A DNA stretch of 64,000 nucleotides from Ophiostoma sp. CBS 140.51 (taxonomy: Eukaryota > Ascomycota > Sordariomycetes > Ophiostomatales > Ophiostomataceae). The notes beneath the pieces were generated by a model, which ran no database searches, was not told the origin of the DNA, and saw only the letters and a list, made by a program, of their open reading frames with translations. The stretch covers positions 30,800 to 94,799 of the forward strand of contig JANSLP010000105.1 of NCBI GenBank assembly GCA_029298735.1. The letters run 5' to 3'. Positions 32,083 to 41,580 of the stretch are shown one piece after another; within the stretch, counting starts at the first letter, position 1; every line of letters starts with the position of its first letter. The translations under genes were made by a program, and so were the position numbers.

Positions 32083-32126
32083 ACTTCTGATCAGAGGCCG
32101 CGAAGGCGGACCTTCTGATCAGAAGT
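32083..32126. repeat. Perfect 13 bp inverted repeat ACTTCTGATCAGA with 18 bp loop
   Basis: ACTTCTGATCAGA at 32,083-32,095 and its reverse complement at 32,114-32,126. Each arm itself contains the palindrome TCTGATCAGA. A third related copy, TCTGATCAGGA, is at 32,444. This could be a dimeric regulator site or a hairpin end of a mobile element. Confidence 0.8.
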
Positions 32127-32904
32127 CGTCTTTTCGTAACTCTTACGTGACGTCGGGCGCCATTTACCGTACTAACGGCGCGAGCCGCGTCGAACCTTAT
32201 TTCTTTCGCTTCTCTCGATGCGCTTTTGATGATAATCGTTATCTTGTTATTCTTGTTGTCTGTCTACGTGCTATTCTTCGTCTATTAATAATAATTCTTG
32301 ATGATTCTTCCGTCTTTCTCCCTTTTTCTCTCCCCTTCTCTTCTCTTCCCAAGTAATTTCCCTTCCTGCCCCACAAGTCCCTGCTTAATCATCAGGCCCG
32401 CCGTGCACACACCCTCAGGGCCGTGCTTTGTCAGACAGTGGCCTCTGATCAGGAGTTCAAAATGAAAGACAAAAGAGGAGTAACAAAGAGGGAGTATGTC
32501 CAAAAGAGGGCACGACCTCGATGTCCCAACTCAGTATAAAGTTCGAATGATAGCCTGATCAACTAGCAGAGCCATTTACCCTTGAGAAGTACCTTTGTAA
32601 CAAAAATGCTTTAATAGTTGGGGCGTGCCTAACCTCCTGAATAGCCCCTGAACCAGATATCACGTGACCGTTCTGATTGGTCCATGACCCACTTTTAGGT
32701 CCCCTTTCCAGCATTATTCGCTTACCTATTCTGCCGTCCTCGACCGCCTCACGAGGCGTAATCGGCTAGGCCCCTCATCAGGCCGTCGAAGGGGCTGAAT
32801 TCGTAACAACGAAGTTTCGTTCAGTCATATAACACCACCCTTCGCCCACCAACACACCGTCTTCAGTTTATCACAAACTGCATACATCGGACTAGCCTGA
32901 ATCT

Positions 32905-33900
32905 ATGCCTCGTGGTTGGTACCTAGCCCAAGGGCTTATACCGCTCACCGAAAGTAGTAGCGATGAAGAGGAGGGTCCCTGTGAGCTCCCGGACGGCCGG
33001 TTAGTCTGTGGCCCACATGGTCTGGTGACCTGCTATAAGTGCTGCGTAGACTACAGCTTCATGGATGACGTTCTTAGTCACGGCTCTGAGGACGAGGACA
33101 TGGATGAGGAAGAGGAGGACGGCGACTGGAATAGTTCGGGTTCTGGTGCAGGTCGCTCAAACCTGCCACATTCAGGCCCGGGCCTGGAATTGAGAAGAGG
33201 AACCGGTCAAAACTTTCCCGCCAAGTTCGTCCCGCCGTCAGCTTCGGCTACTCCTCTAGAGTTGTTCTCTGGCCGGAAGGCCCATATGCTTGTGACAAGG
33301 TACGTAAATGCGCAGTTGACGGAAGATGGCTATTAGTTAACATAATTTATCAGATACACTCTCCGAAACGACACCGGCACGGTCCTTATTCAAACCGACG
33401 GTGCTTGTCTGAACAACGGCCAACCAAACCCAAAAGCCGGCTGGAGTTTCTGGCACGGGCTTAGTCCTTCGAGCAAGCGACTCGTCTCCTCTGGCCGCTT
33501 AGAGAAGAAGGGACCCTTTGGCGACAACTGTATTCAGAGCAGCAACCGTGCGGAGCTCCGCGCTGTTATTGCAGCCTTGCGCTTCCGATTCTGGCCCGGT
33601 GAGGGGTTCCACACTTGCGTCATCGCCACGGATTCCGAATATGTGGTTGAAGGGTGCACTAAATGGACTAAAACATGGCTCCGGAACGGCTGGATGACGC
33701 GCGCAGGGCCCGTCAAGAACAGGGACCTGTGGGAAGCGTTACTGGGGGAGGTCGAGCGTTATAACGACGAGGGAATGGCTGTCCAGTTCTGGAGGATCCC
33801 GAGAGAGTGGAACATGGTTGCTGATACAGCTGCGAAGGACGCCGCCAAGGGGGATGCACTGGATGAGTGGAGAGACGTTGTCGGGTTAAATGTACGATAG
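32905..33900 (+). CDS. RNase H-fold protein with N-terminal Cys/His motif
   Basis: Exons 32905-33299 and 33354-33900 with a 54 nt intron (donor gtacgt, acceptor tatcag); 313 residues. The C-terminal half is an RNase HI-like domain (about 140-300) with the complete acidic set: Asp147 in TDGAC, Glu199 in SNRAELRA, Asp225 in ATDSEY and Asp289 in VADTAAKDAA. Such domains cut RNA in RNA-DNA hybrids. The N-terminal half has a Cys/His cluster C35-x2-H38-x4-C43-x2-C46-C47 ending in CCVDYSFMDD, probably a small metal site, then an acidic run (60-75) and a Ser/Gly linker. No reverse transcriptase or integrase lies next to it, and the introns and full catalytic set argue for a host gene rather than a transposon fragment. 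Confidence 0.88.
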
Positions 33901-34262
33901 GTTCTACTACTACAGGAGCGGAGTGGCAGCTGTGGGGTTATGTCTGTTCTTTGCCCACTTAATGAGATTCTAGAAGCCCGCCTTTATCTCGGGAGCCTCG
34001 TTAACGATAAGTGTTACGGAGTAGTTTCTGGATATATCGGCCCTTTCTGTTACGTGCTTGTTGGTAGGCCTCGTAGTCGTCGTCGTACCGTGTGTAAGGC
34101 GTACGGAACACCAGGGGTTTCGTCAGGCAAAGCACGGTGAATCACTAGAGGCTCGTTTCAATCGTTGTGTTCGTAAATTTCCGTGCAATGCAGAACCTGG
34201 CCCATCAACTCTTTGCCGTCAAAGTCTATAAATTGTTGCCATGGGATATATAGGGACCCTTT
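33901..34262. other. Short convergent intergenic region
   Basis: The 3' flanks of the RNase H gene and of the next minus-strand gene. One exact TACGGAGTA lies at 34,015-34,023. No gene was seen. Confidence 0.6.
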
Positions 34263-36149
34263 TTAATAGAGTGCTAATTGGTTGGCCATGCTCGCGGTCC
34301 ATACAGGGATATATTCGGCCACGGCATTGCCACTGATGGACACGAGCAAGTTTTTGTAGACAAATAAACTCAGGTGAATGTTGCCAAAGACGCGGATGCG
34401 TGTGTCCGCAATCACCTTGGCTGGCTTGTTGGCCTCTCCGTTGGCAAGCGTGGCATTGTTCTCGACCTTGACGTTGAACTCTTTGCCCTCCCAGCCTGTG
34501 GGAAGCACCAACATGGCAAGACGAGCCTGGAGGGCTTCGATGGCCTTGGTGGCGCCGTCACCCGAGGTTGAGTTGAAAGCCGTAATCTTGAACGAGATGT
34601 AGGTACCGGTCTGGGAGGAGTCATTGCCGACAATACCAAGGGCCTGGGTCTCGTCAGTGACCGAGCCGGCCGCGGCATTTGTCACTTGTGGCAGACCCTT
34701 GACCAAACGCGAGGCAGGGTCAAGAATGAGGCCCGCGGCCTTGTCAGTATTGTCCAGTATCAGCTGGAGAATGGTGTTGATGGCGAAAGAGGCATTGAAG
34801 GGCTCTGGCATCGTCGTGTTGGCAAAGCTCTCGGTAAGCGCGGCGATTGTGGCCTTAACGTCTTCGGGGTGGTTGTTGCCCCGTTCCTTGAGCAGATCCG
34901 ACAGCGTAAAGGCATCTTCCGCCGTGGACTCCCTGGTGGCGCGCGTAGACCCGTTAACACCGACCACAGTGCGGTCTGTGGTACCAGATCCAGAAAAGAG
35001 CAGCTCCTGGCCATCGTGGAGCGCGCACTCGGACATGTAGCCCGAGTATGTCAAGTCACCGGCGACGGGGCCGGCGCACGCGTCAACAATAACTGAGTTA
35101 TCCCGGTTGTACTGGACGGCCGTCGGCGAGATGGAGATGAAGACATGACTGCGGAAGGGCGTGCGGCGGTCATCCATGGGGTCGTCCAGCAAAATTATGC
35201 TTTTGTCCGTCTCGAAAAAGGGGTTGTTGCACATACCCCAGCCGACAAGGTCCGCATGGATATAACCAAAGGGCCGGCGCACCTCCCAGTGCAGACGACC
35301 GTTATGCATACCCAAGCTCAGTGCCGTCTCCACAATGGCGGCCTGGTCAAAACAGTTAACCGTGGTCAGCCACTGCTTGTCTTTCTGGAAGCGGGCATAG
35401 GCATACAGCCACTCGTCGAGGTTGAAGTTGCCACCGTCTTCAAAGATGAAAGACGGCCCACCGTTCCACACCTGGTACCGCAGCCAGTGCTGCGTTGAGT
35501 CTGGCCGCAGTTGGCCCGGTGTGCCCGCCGGGTCCTGCTTGCCGTGGCAGACATTGGCCACCCACTGGATCCACTGCAGCTCCGTTGTGATGCCCGTGGT
35601 CAGCGATGAGGGTACAAATAATCGCAGTAGGTCGAGCGGGATGCCGTCCTTTGTGAAGTAGTCTGGCAGCGTCTTGTAGATGCCGTAGGCCTCGAGGGGC
35701 ACGGGCTGCGGGATCGGAATCGGGTCCGTGCCGACACTGGGCGCTATGAGAAGCTGGATCTCCTGGTCCACCGACCAGGCCATGGAGAACTCCTGCTCTG
35801 TCCAGTTTGCCGGCTTGGGTCGGTTAAAGGTGAACGGGAAGTCGACCACCCCGTCCGAAACGAGACTGCCATGGGAGGAATTGACCGCAACGCCCTTTGG
35901 ACCACTGTCATTTTGGACAATGAGCGAGCAGTCGGACCAGTTGACACCAGCAGGGATGCGAACGCGGATGGTGATGGTGAATCCATCTTCGCTGCCGAAG
36001 GTGAACGCACGCGGAAGCTGGTTGGACGAGCTGTCCCAGACAGAAACTGTTCCAGAACCGGCCGCCATCCGCTCATCGGCGTCCTTTTCTGGAGCAAGGA
36101 AAAATGCATCGCCGGTCATGGAATAACTGAGAATCCGATAATCAGACAT
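34263..36149 (-). CDS. Unknown protein with transglutaminase/papain-like Cys-His-Asp arrangement
   Basis: Intronless, 628 residues. No signal peptide (MSDYRILSYS start), so probably cytosolic. Residues 40-140 form a beta-rich domain. The central part holds candidate catalytic residues in the order and spacing of transglutaminase-like cysteine enzymes: Cys266 in TTVNCFDQAAIV at the start of a helix, His335 in FRSHVFISI, and Asp356 in VIVDACAGP. Between them lie conserved-looking WEVRRPFGYIH and LVGWGMCNNPFF. The C-terminal third contains a segment FNVKVENNATLANGE and a hydrophobic end. Function as a protease, cross-linker or inactive fold cannot be told from sequence. I do not recognise the full-length architecture. 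The next gene upstream is over 1.2 kb away. Confidence 0.75.
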   Translation of the reverse strand: MSDYRILSYSMTGDAFFLAPEKDADERMAAGSGTVSVWDSSSNQLPRAFTFGSEDGFTITIRVRIPAGVNWSDCSLIVQNDSGPKGVAVNSSHGSLVSDGVVDFPFTFNRPKPANWTEQEFSMAWSVDQEIQLLIAPSVGTDPIPIPQPVPLEAYGIYKTLPDYFTKDGIPLDLLRLFVPSSLTTGITTELQWIQWVANVCHGKQDPAGTPGQLRPDSTQHWLRYQVWNGGPSFIFEDGGNFNLDEWLYAYARFQKDKQWLTTVNCFDQAAIVETALSLGMHNGRLHWEVRRPFGYIHADLVGWGMCNNPFFETDKSIILLDDPMDDRRTPFRSHVFISISPTAVQYNRDNSVIVDACAGPVAGDLTYSGYMSECALHDGQELLFSGSGTTDRTVVGVNGSTRATRESTAEDAFTLSDLLKERGNNHPEDVKATIAALTESFANTTMPEPFNASFAINTILQLILDNTDKAAGLILDPASRLVKGLPQVTNAAAGSVTDETQALGIVGNDSSQTGTYISFKITAFNSTSGDGATKAIEALQARLAMLVLPTGWEGKEFNVKVENNATLANGEANKPAKVIADTRIRVFGNIHLSLFVYKNLLVSISGNAVAEYIPVWTASMANQLALY

Positions 36150-37380
36150 TATGGGTAGAGGCAGTTGAGTGGATGAGACTTGTGGAAAGTTTGAATGTAA
36201 AACTAAAGCATAAAAAGTGTGTTGATGGAAGATTGAGTTAGAGTTGTCGAGTTCTTGGCCGGCCGATGCAGTCGATGGGCCCTCTCATTATATATCATAT
36301 CGCTTATACTTTACAACGGAGAGATCAAGGAGAAGAAGGGCTTGTTGAAGAGCAAGCCAAATGCATCGAGAATACATCGTATCCCATAAACAGCTGCAGT
36401 CGTGAACTATTGGGGGCTAGACCAGACTCTGTTCATCCCAGCAACGGCGAGGCCCGGGCCGGTCCAGTATTATGTCCTGAAGCGGCAAGGAATACCAATA
36501 TGGAGAAGCTCAAAAAACGTGGCGCTCCTTCAGCTTGCCACTAGTGTCCCTGAACGGGTCTCAGCCCACTGCTCAACAGACACAGTATATGCTACAGAAC
36601 GAACAATGATTGGCGCATGCAACGCCCCATAAGGCAAGGCGACCTTCACGAGATGCAGGAGACTGCCCATGCATGTCAATATATCAGTTGAAAAAAAAAT
36701 GTAAATATGTTCAGTCGAAGTCTGTCACAGTCTAGACTTCTAGTGGCGTCTTCTTGTTTCACTCTAGCTTGGTGACTAAGGCAAACTATGCATCAGGCGC
36801 GACAAAAGAGGCCAAAAAACAATGGCACGAGGTGAAATAGTTGAAGTTCAGGTCTTGGCTGGTGAGTAGGGTCAAGGCCGCACCAGAAAAGAAGGAAGAA
36901 AACGTGGCGGTATGTACTAGTTTCCTGCAGAAAAGAACATCCATGATAGAGTCGCCCGCTTCATCGTCAACAACCCCGCTGTCTTTCCTTCCAGTGGAAT
37001 TAAGTCTTCATAATTTATTAAGCGGTCTGTCTTCCATCCGGCGGTTTCATCCTTTTTTTTATCATCCGAAGCAGACACCATGTACTCCTCTCCACATGTC
37101 ATCGTCTTGTCTCACTCTGTGGTCTTAGACGCAACTCGCAACTCTTTTGAATGCATCATGATTGAATACATATACAATTTGCTTGTTTTAGGAGATAATG
37201 TTCTTAGATATTTTTGTTTGTTTTAAGATGTTCTTCCATAAAATGCGTGTATTAATCACAAGTATATTTGCCCTGTGTACCATCAAAGCTCATCGACAAA
37301 ACCCAGTCCCGTCGTACTTCCACCACCTTCATACCATAAACATCCTTGAACAAGAAGTCCCAATGCGAAAACCTCCGCAA
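36150..37380. other. Intergenic region
   Basis: About 1.2 kb between two minus-strand genes. It is AT-rich around 36,680-37,260. No ORF with protein character, tRNA or repeat was recognised. Confidence 0.6.
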
Positions 37381-38510
37381 TCACAACCATGTGTCCGGAG
37401 GGTATCCAGAAAAGTAGCCGGTATCTGCTTGAGGTGGAGGCGGAGGCGGCGGCGGGTCATTCTGCGGACGCAAATAGATGTCTCTCATCTGCTCACACTC
37501 ACGAAGAGCCGCTTCTTTTGCGTAGTAGAAATCCGAGTACTGTGCCAGCATAACCGCCTCTTCTGACTCAAGCTTGAGCATCTGCTGGAGCATCCATGTT
37601 CTTTCCATCGTGTCCCGCGAGCCGGCCCGTCGCCTGAGCCAGCGGATCGTCGCGTCGTGGAGCTGACAGTCGCGGAGGACATGTGCTGGGGGGTTGAAGA
37701 GCTGGAAATTGGGTAGTTGTAGGTTTTGAAAAGTGTTGTGGGCCCATCCAGCCTCATTCATCTTGTCGCTCAACGTTCTGCGCATATTGTTCAGTTTCTT
37801 GATGTCGGAGTTGTAGACTTTCAGCTTCTGGAAGAGGCCCTCGGGTGGTTCAGGCGTCGGTGGTCGATACTGTTGGTAGAACTGCTCCGGGTAATGTGGT
37901 GGATTTTGGTAAGACTCCTGCCACGACGACTGGCGCGGAGGTGGTCTCGGCTTACGGGGTGATTCTTGATAAAATGTCGGTTCTTGTGGTCGAGGCGAAT
38001 CTGGCCTCGTTGTCGTTCTTGGGGTCGATGGCTGCCGCGGCCGGGATGGCTGCTGGTAGCCGTACTGGGGCTGCTGTTGCGGTGGAGGAGGCTTGCGGGG
38101 GCTTGGTTGAGGCCTTGCCCGGGGACTCGACCCTGCCGTCGGCATTTGTGTGGGGCCGGAGAAGGGTGGCGGTCGGGGGGCCCACGCTTGCTCTTGTCGG
38201 GTTCGAACGGCGGGATAGACGTCGCGGTCGTAGGCTTCTCGCCTAAGATCATCACTGAGAATCTCGTGTGCTTCACTGAGCTGGGATCAAAGGATATCAG
38301 TGATTGTGTACTGGATCGTTGGCTGAGGGAAAAGTGAGAGAGTAAAAATACCAGCTGGAATTGCCGAGTCGCGTCGGTATCATCGTCGCGGTTCTGGTCG
38401 GGATGGCGTAGCAGTGCAAGAGCTTTGTAGGCAGCCTTGACCACTTCCTTGCAGGCAAGTGGAGTGACCTGGAGGATTCCGTAGTAGTCATCAGCTGCGG
38501 TGTACTCCAT
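37381..38510 (-). CDS. J-domain (DnaJ/Hsp40) protein with Pro/Gln-rich linker
   Basis: Exon 1 38510-38352 and exon 2 38280-37381, intron of 71 nt (donor gtattt, acceptor cccag); 352 residues. The J-domain fills residues 7-76, with the essential HPD at 36-38 and the helix IV segment LSEAHEILSDDLRREAYDRD restored exactly by splicing. A Pro/Gln/Arg/Ser-rich linker follows at about 95-210, then a helical C-terminal region (about 215-330) and a poly-Pro run near the end (DPPPPPPPPQAD). There is no Cys-rich zinc domain, so this is a class C J-protein. Its job is to stimulate an Hsp70; the client is unknown. No membrane segment or targeting signal was seen. Confidence 0.9.
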
Positions 38511-39917
38511 GATGGTGGGTCGTGATGTCTGGTGGGGATATATCGTTTGTCGTTGTTGTTGGGGGAAATTGCGGTCGAGAACAGTCGAAACGCTGAAAAC
38601 AAAATCAAATACCTCCTACAAGAACAAATTTCGTGACGTGGAGTTTTTGGATTGCTAAAACAAGAATTTTTGTCCGTATCGACGTGCTGTTCTGGAAAGT
38701 GCTGACATAATATCGCGAACCTGTCCTCGATCGTTCCTTCCGTTTTTGGCACCTTCCACCCGTGGAAACGTCCAGCGCAGTGCATCCCACGTGACAATAC
38801 ACAAAAGCGCGTCTTCTGAAAAAATGGAAGCCTCAAATCACGAATCCAACCCTCATTTCTCGCGCATCATGTCTGTCTCGTACTTGAGCACAAATGCCGC
38901 GTTCTTCTCATAATACTGAAGGTACTTGTTGCCCTTTTTCTTCTCATTTGCAAAAGGTCTTTGGAGTTCGGATGGAGCTTCATGGATGGTGTTTTGTGTC
39001 GGTACTGTTTGTGAAGAGAGACGACTACAGACGTGGAAATCAAACAATTGCCTTTTTTCTTATTTCGTTAGCTGTTTATAGTTCAAGTGTCTTTCTATTA
39101 ATAAACGTGCCAATAGGCTTTGGTCGATGAAGCTTAAACCGGATTGCTCCTAAGGGCAATGGAAACCTCAATTGGGTTCTTTTTAGCCCCTTTTGAAGTA
39201 AACATCCGCCAAAGATATTTTTGAGGCAAAACTTTCCCTACATAGAAGCAAACTCGTCACGCGAATTGCTGTATTCAGATGCACGGGGAAGATTTATCCG
39301 ACGTAGACTTACTTCCTTCGTACACGAACGTGATCTTCGCAGCCCTACTTGCGTGCAACTGTTTCTGGGTCGTTGGATGTGGAAATACGACGTCGATTGG
39401 GCCATGCCAAGATCGCCGATTTCATTTGCAGTTAGATCTCGACGCGAAATCGAGGCCAAATCCCACCGAATGTCCAAAAATGAACTGCGCGATCAACGTC
39501 TTTGTGGCTGTGCACACAGGCTGCGGCCTCGTTTTGTTCTGGTGTTGTATTTTCCGTGTTTTTCAGTGTGTTTTTCAGAGTTGAACGCCCGACAGGTACG
39601 ACTCACGGAGGCCAGAACCCCGGTCGGATTGCCAAATATGGATCTCATCATGTTGCATTCTGGGCAATTGAAGCAAAGTGTGAGGCCGGGTAATTGCGAG
39701 TTAGGCGCTGTTGGTCGTCGAAATAACCAAAATTGTTCACTACGGACGCGACGATTAAAGTGGCCTCAGTGCGGAAATGGGCTGCGGGATAGCGGCACGA
39801 TGCATGGACAGGGTCCTTCCCACCCTGACATAAGAAGGCCCTGTTTCCCCAGCTTTGTGTATCCCACATTATGTCAGAATTCACATCCATTTTCAGGTAC
39901 ATATCAAAATCGTCAAG
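38511..39917. other. Intergenic region
   Basis: About 1.4 kb of divergent space between the J-protein gene and the tandem membrane protein genes. A plus-strand frame that is open from 39,221 overlaps the next gene in another frame and lacks protein character. No gene was supported. Confidence 0.55.
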
Positions 39918-41114
39918 ATGAGTGGCGTAACGGGTACGTCGTCCATCAGGACACAATCGTCAACATTTACGACGTCCTCTCTGGCCTCGACGGCGTTGTT
40001 ACCCACGTCTGTCAATACAATCGCGACAAATAGCACTCTCCGGCCCATGGAAACAGTCTTTGCCCAACCACCCAGCTGCACCGGCCAATTCTCCACGACC
40101 TCATACATTTACTATAATTCGACAAAATCTGACCATACCTACGTCACACTCGCAATATCAGACACGCTCAACCCCCAATTTACCACATGTCAGCCACCAG
40201 GATGGGTGACAGTGGTCCCGGAGAACAGGTTCATCTTTAGCCCTGGCGTATGTCCGCAATCATGGACCGCCTACGACCTGAGCGCAACAACAACCCAGTA
40301 TTTGACGACCATATCGAGCGCGTACTGTTGTTCCAGCGGCTTCACACTTTCTTTCGATTATCCTTACCAAACACAAAGTACAAGCACCTACCAGACCCAC
40401 AATGGTGACGGCGGACCATACTACACCGTTTACCCGGGGCCCATCAGCGGCTATCAAGGCCCAGGCTGCTATCGCCAAGTTCCGGTAGCATCGCAAACGG
40501 TTGCGCCGAGGGCGACAACCTCCGACAACGTTGAAACGACACCCACGCCCACGGTATCACTGGAAATGCACCTCCCTTACAGCATCCAGTGGAAGGACAG
40601 CGACACCAAGCACATGTCACCTCAACCACCACCCGTGCCTTGCACATACAGTCTCGAATCGTGGATTCCGGGCCAACTTCTCCAAACAAACGATGCTACC
40701 TACCGACCTGGCGACGGCAGGGACGTCTGGACAGAGGAGACGGGCACCAGCGGCAACAATTTTGGCACATACATCCCGACAACCAGCAACGCGCCCATCA
40801 ACACGGACTGCCCGCTCGTCGAGGGCGTGGGAAAGGGTGTCAACCATAGCTATACAGCCTTGCTTAACTTTCTCATGATTGGTGTGCCCATAATTGTGGT
40901 TGCGCTGATAGCTTGCTGTTGTATCATGTGTCACCACTGCAGGAGGAAGAGTAGGCGGGATAAGCTGCGGGGAGCGATGGAGGCGCAACGGAGACGCGGT
41001 GAAGATGCGCGAGCCCAACAGCAGTATGAAGAGGCAATCGCCATCTCATTGGCAGACATGCCGCCACCGAACCCAACCCAGCCACCTCCGCCGTATGTCG
41101 CAGCCAAAAACTAA
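39918..41114 (+). CDS. Single-pass membrane protein with Cys-rich ectodomain, UIM-like helix and PPxY tail (tandem copy 1)
   Basis: Intronless, 398 residues from the ATG at 39918 (context CAAGATGA). The first 310 residues are Ser/Thr/Pro-rich with conserved Cys motifs: CTGQFSTTSYIYY (from 54), FIFSPGVCPQSWTAYDL (105-121) and SSAYCCSSGF (133-142). A transmembrane helix spans about 314-338 and ends in CCCIMCHHCRRKSRR, which places the C terminus in the cytosol. The tail has an alpha-helical segment with the ubiquitin-interacting-motif pattern EEAIAISLAD (Ala373, Ser377) and ends in PPPPY (Tyr393), a PPxY motif of the kind bound by WW domains of Rsp5/Nedd4 ligases. No cleavable signal peptide is obvious, so a type III topology is possible. 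The next gene is a paralogue. The role as a ubiquitin-ligase adaptor or regulated receptor is inference. Confidence 0.85.
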   Translation: MSGVTGTSSIRTQSSTFTTSSLASTALLPTSVNTIATNSTLRPMETVFAQPPSCTGQFSTTSYIYYNSTKSDHTYVTLAISDTLNPQFTTCQPPGWVTVVPENRFIFSPGVCPQSWTAYDLSATTTQYLTTISSAYCCSSGFTLSFDYPYQTQSTSTYQTHNGDGGPYYTVYPGPISGYQGPGCYRQVPVASQTVAPRATTSDNVETTPTPTVSLEMHLPYSIQWKDSDTKHMSPQPPPVPCTYSLESWIPGQLLQTNDATYRPGDGRDVWTEETGTSGNNFGTYIPTTSNAPINTDCPLVEGVGKGVNHSYTALLNFLMIGVPIIVVALIACCCIMCHHCRRKSRRDKLRGAMEAQRRRGEDARAQQQYEEAIAISLADMPPPNPTQPPPPYVAAKN

Positions 41115-41580
41115 GCGACATCTAATGATACATAGGATGGGGTATGTGTTGAAGCTTATACTCTATTTTCTTTTGCTAAGTATAATAATGATAATAATAT
41201 AAGAACTAAACAAAGTATATCCAAAAAGCGTGATAAAAAGTACACTTCTACTTAATGAAGTGCCTGACGCGTGTATAATATCAGAGTCCTTAATTTACAA
41301 TGTCTCTCTTATCCAAAAGATTCCGCTCGTGCGGCGTTGTCATTTTACCGGGTCGGTTACCAAGTGTGACAACACACGGCATGATAGCCGCTCACATTTT
41401 GGAGTCCCGGGTAATATGAATAAACGTCTGTTGGTGCCAGAGAAGTAATATATCCAAGGGCAAGGGCCTTGTCACTCAACGCCGCCGAGCGCATATGTTT
41501 AGAAGACGCTGCAATCCCCCAATTTAGAGGGCAGAACGGTTTGCCATTCTAGACATGTGTATCGACAACTACCTCCGAAG
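41115..41580. other. Spacer between the tandem membrane protein genes
   Basis: 466 bp containing the 3' end of copy 1 and the promoter of copy 2. No further gene was seen. Confidence 0.6.

Larger units (their letters stand above)
31342..32904. other. Intergenic region with TGATCA palindromes
   Basis: About 1.6 kb of divergent space between the small unknown gene and the RNase H gene. It contains the GTGCAGTC repeat (31,431-31,472), a short direct repeat gcgttggaccagcgttggaccag near 31,615, and the inverted repeat at 32,083-32,126. No gene was found. Confidence 0.6.

Noticed and set aside
32905..33900. Reading the RNase H gene as part of a transposon
   Set aside because: No reverse transcriptase, integrase, LTR or second element part nearby, and the gene has a proper intron.
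38853..39047. Short minus-strand frame with a Lys/Tyr/Glu-rich end
   Set aside because: No ATG and no splice partner; too short to tell from chance.
39221..40033. A 270-codon plus-strand frame upstream of and overlapping the tandem membrane gene
   Set aside because: Overlaps the start of a well supported gene in a different frame and has poor protein character.
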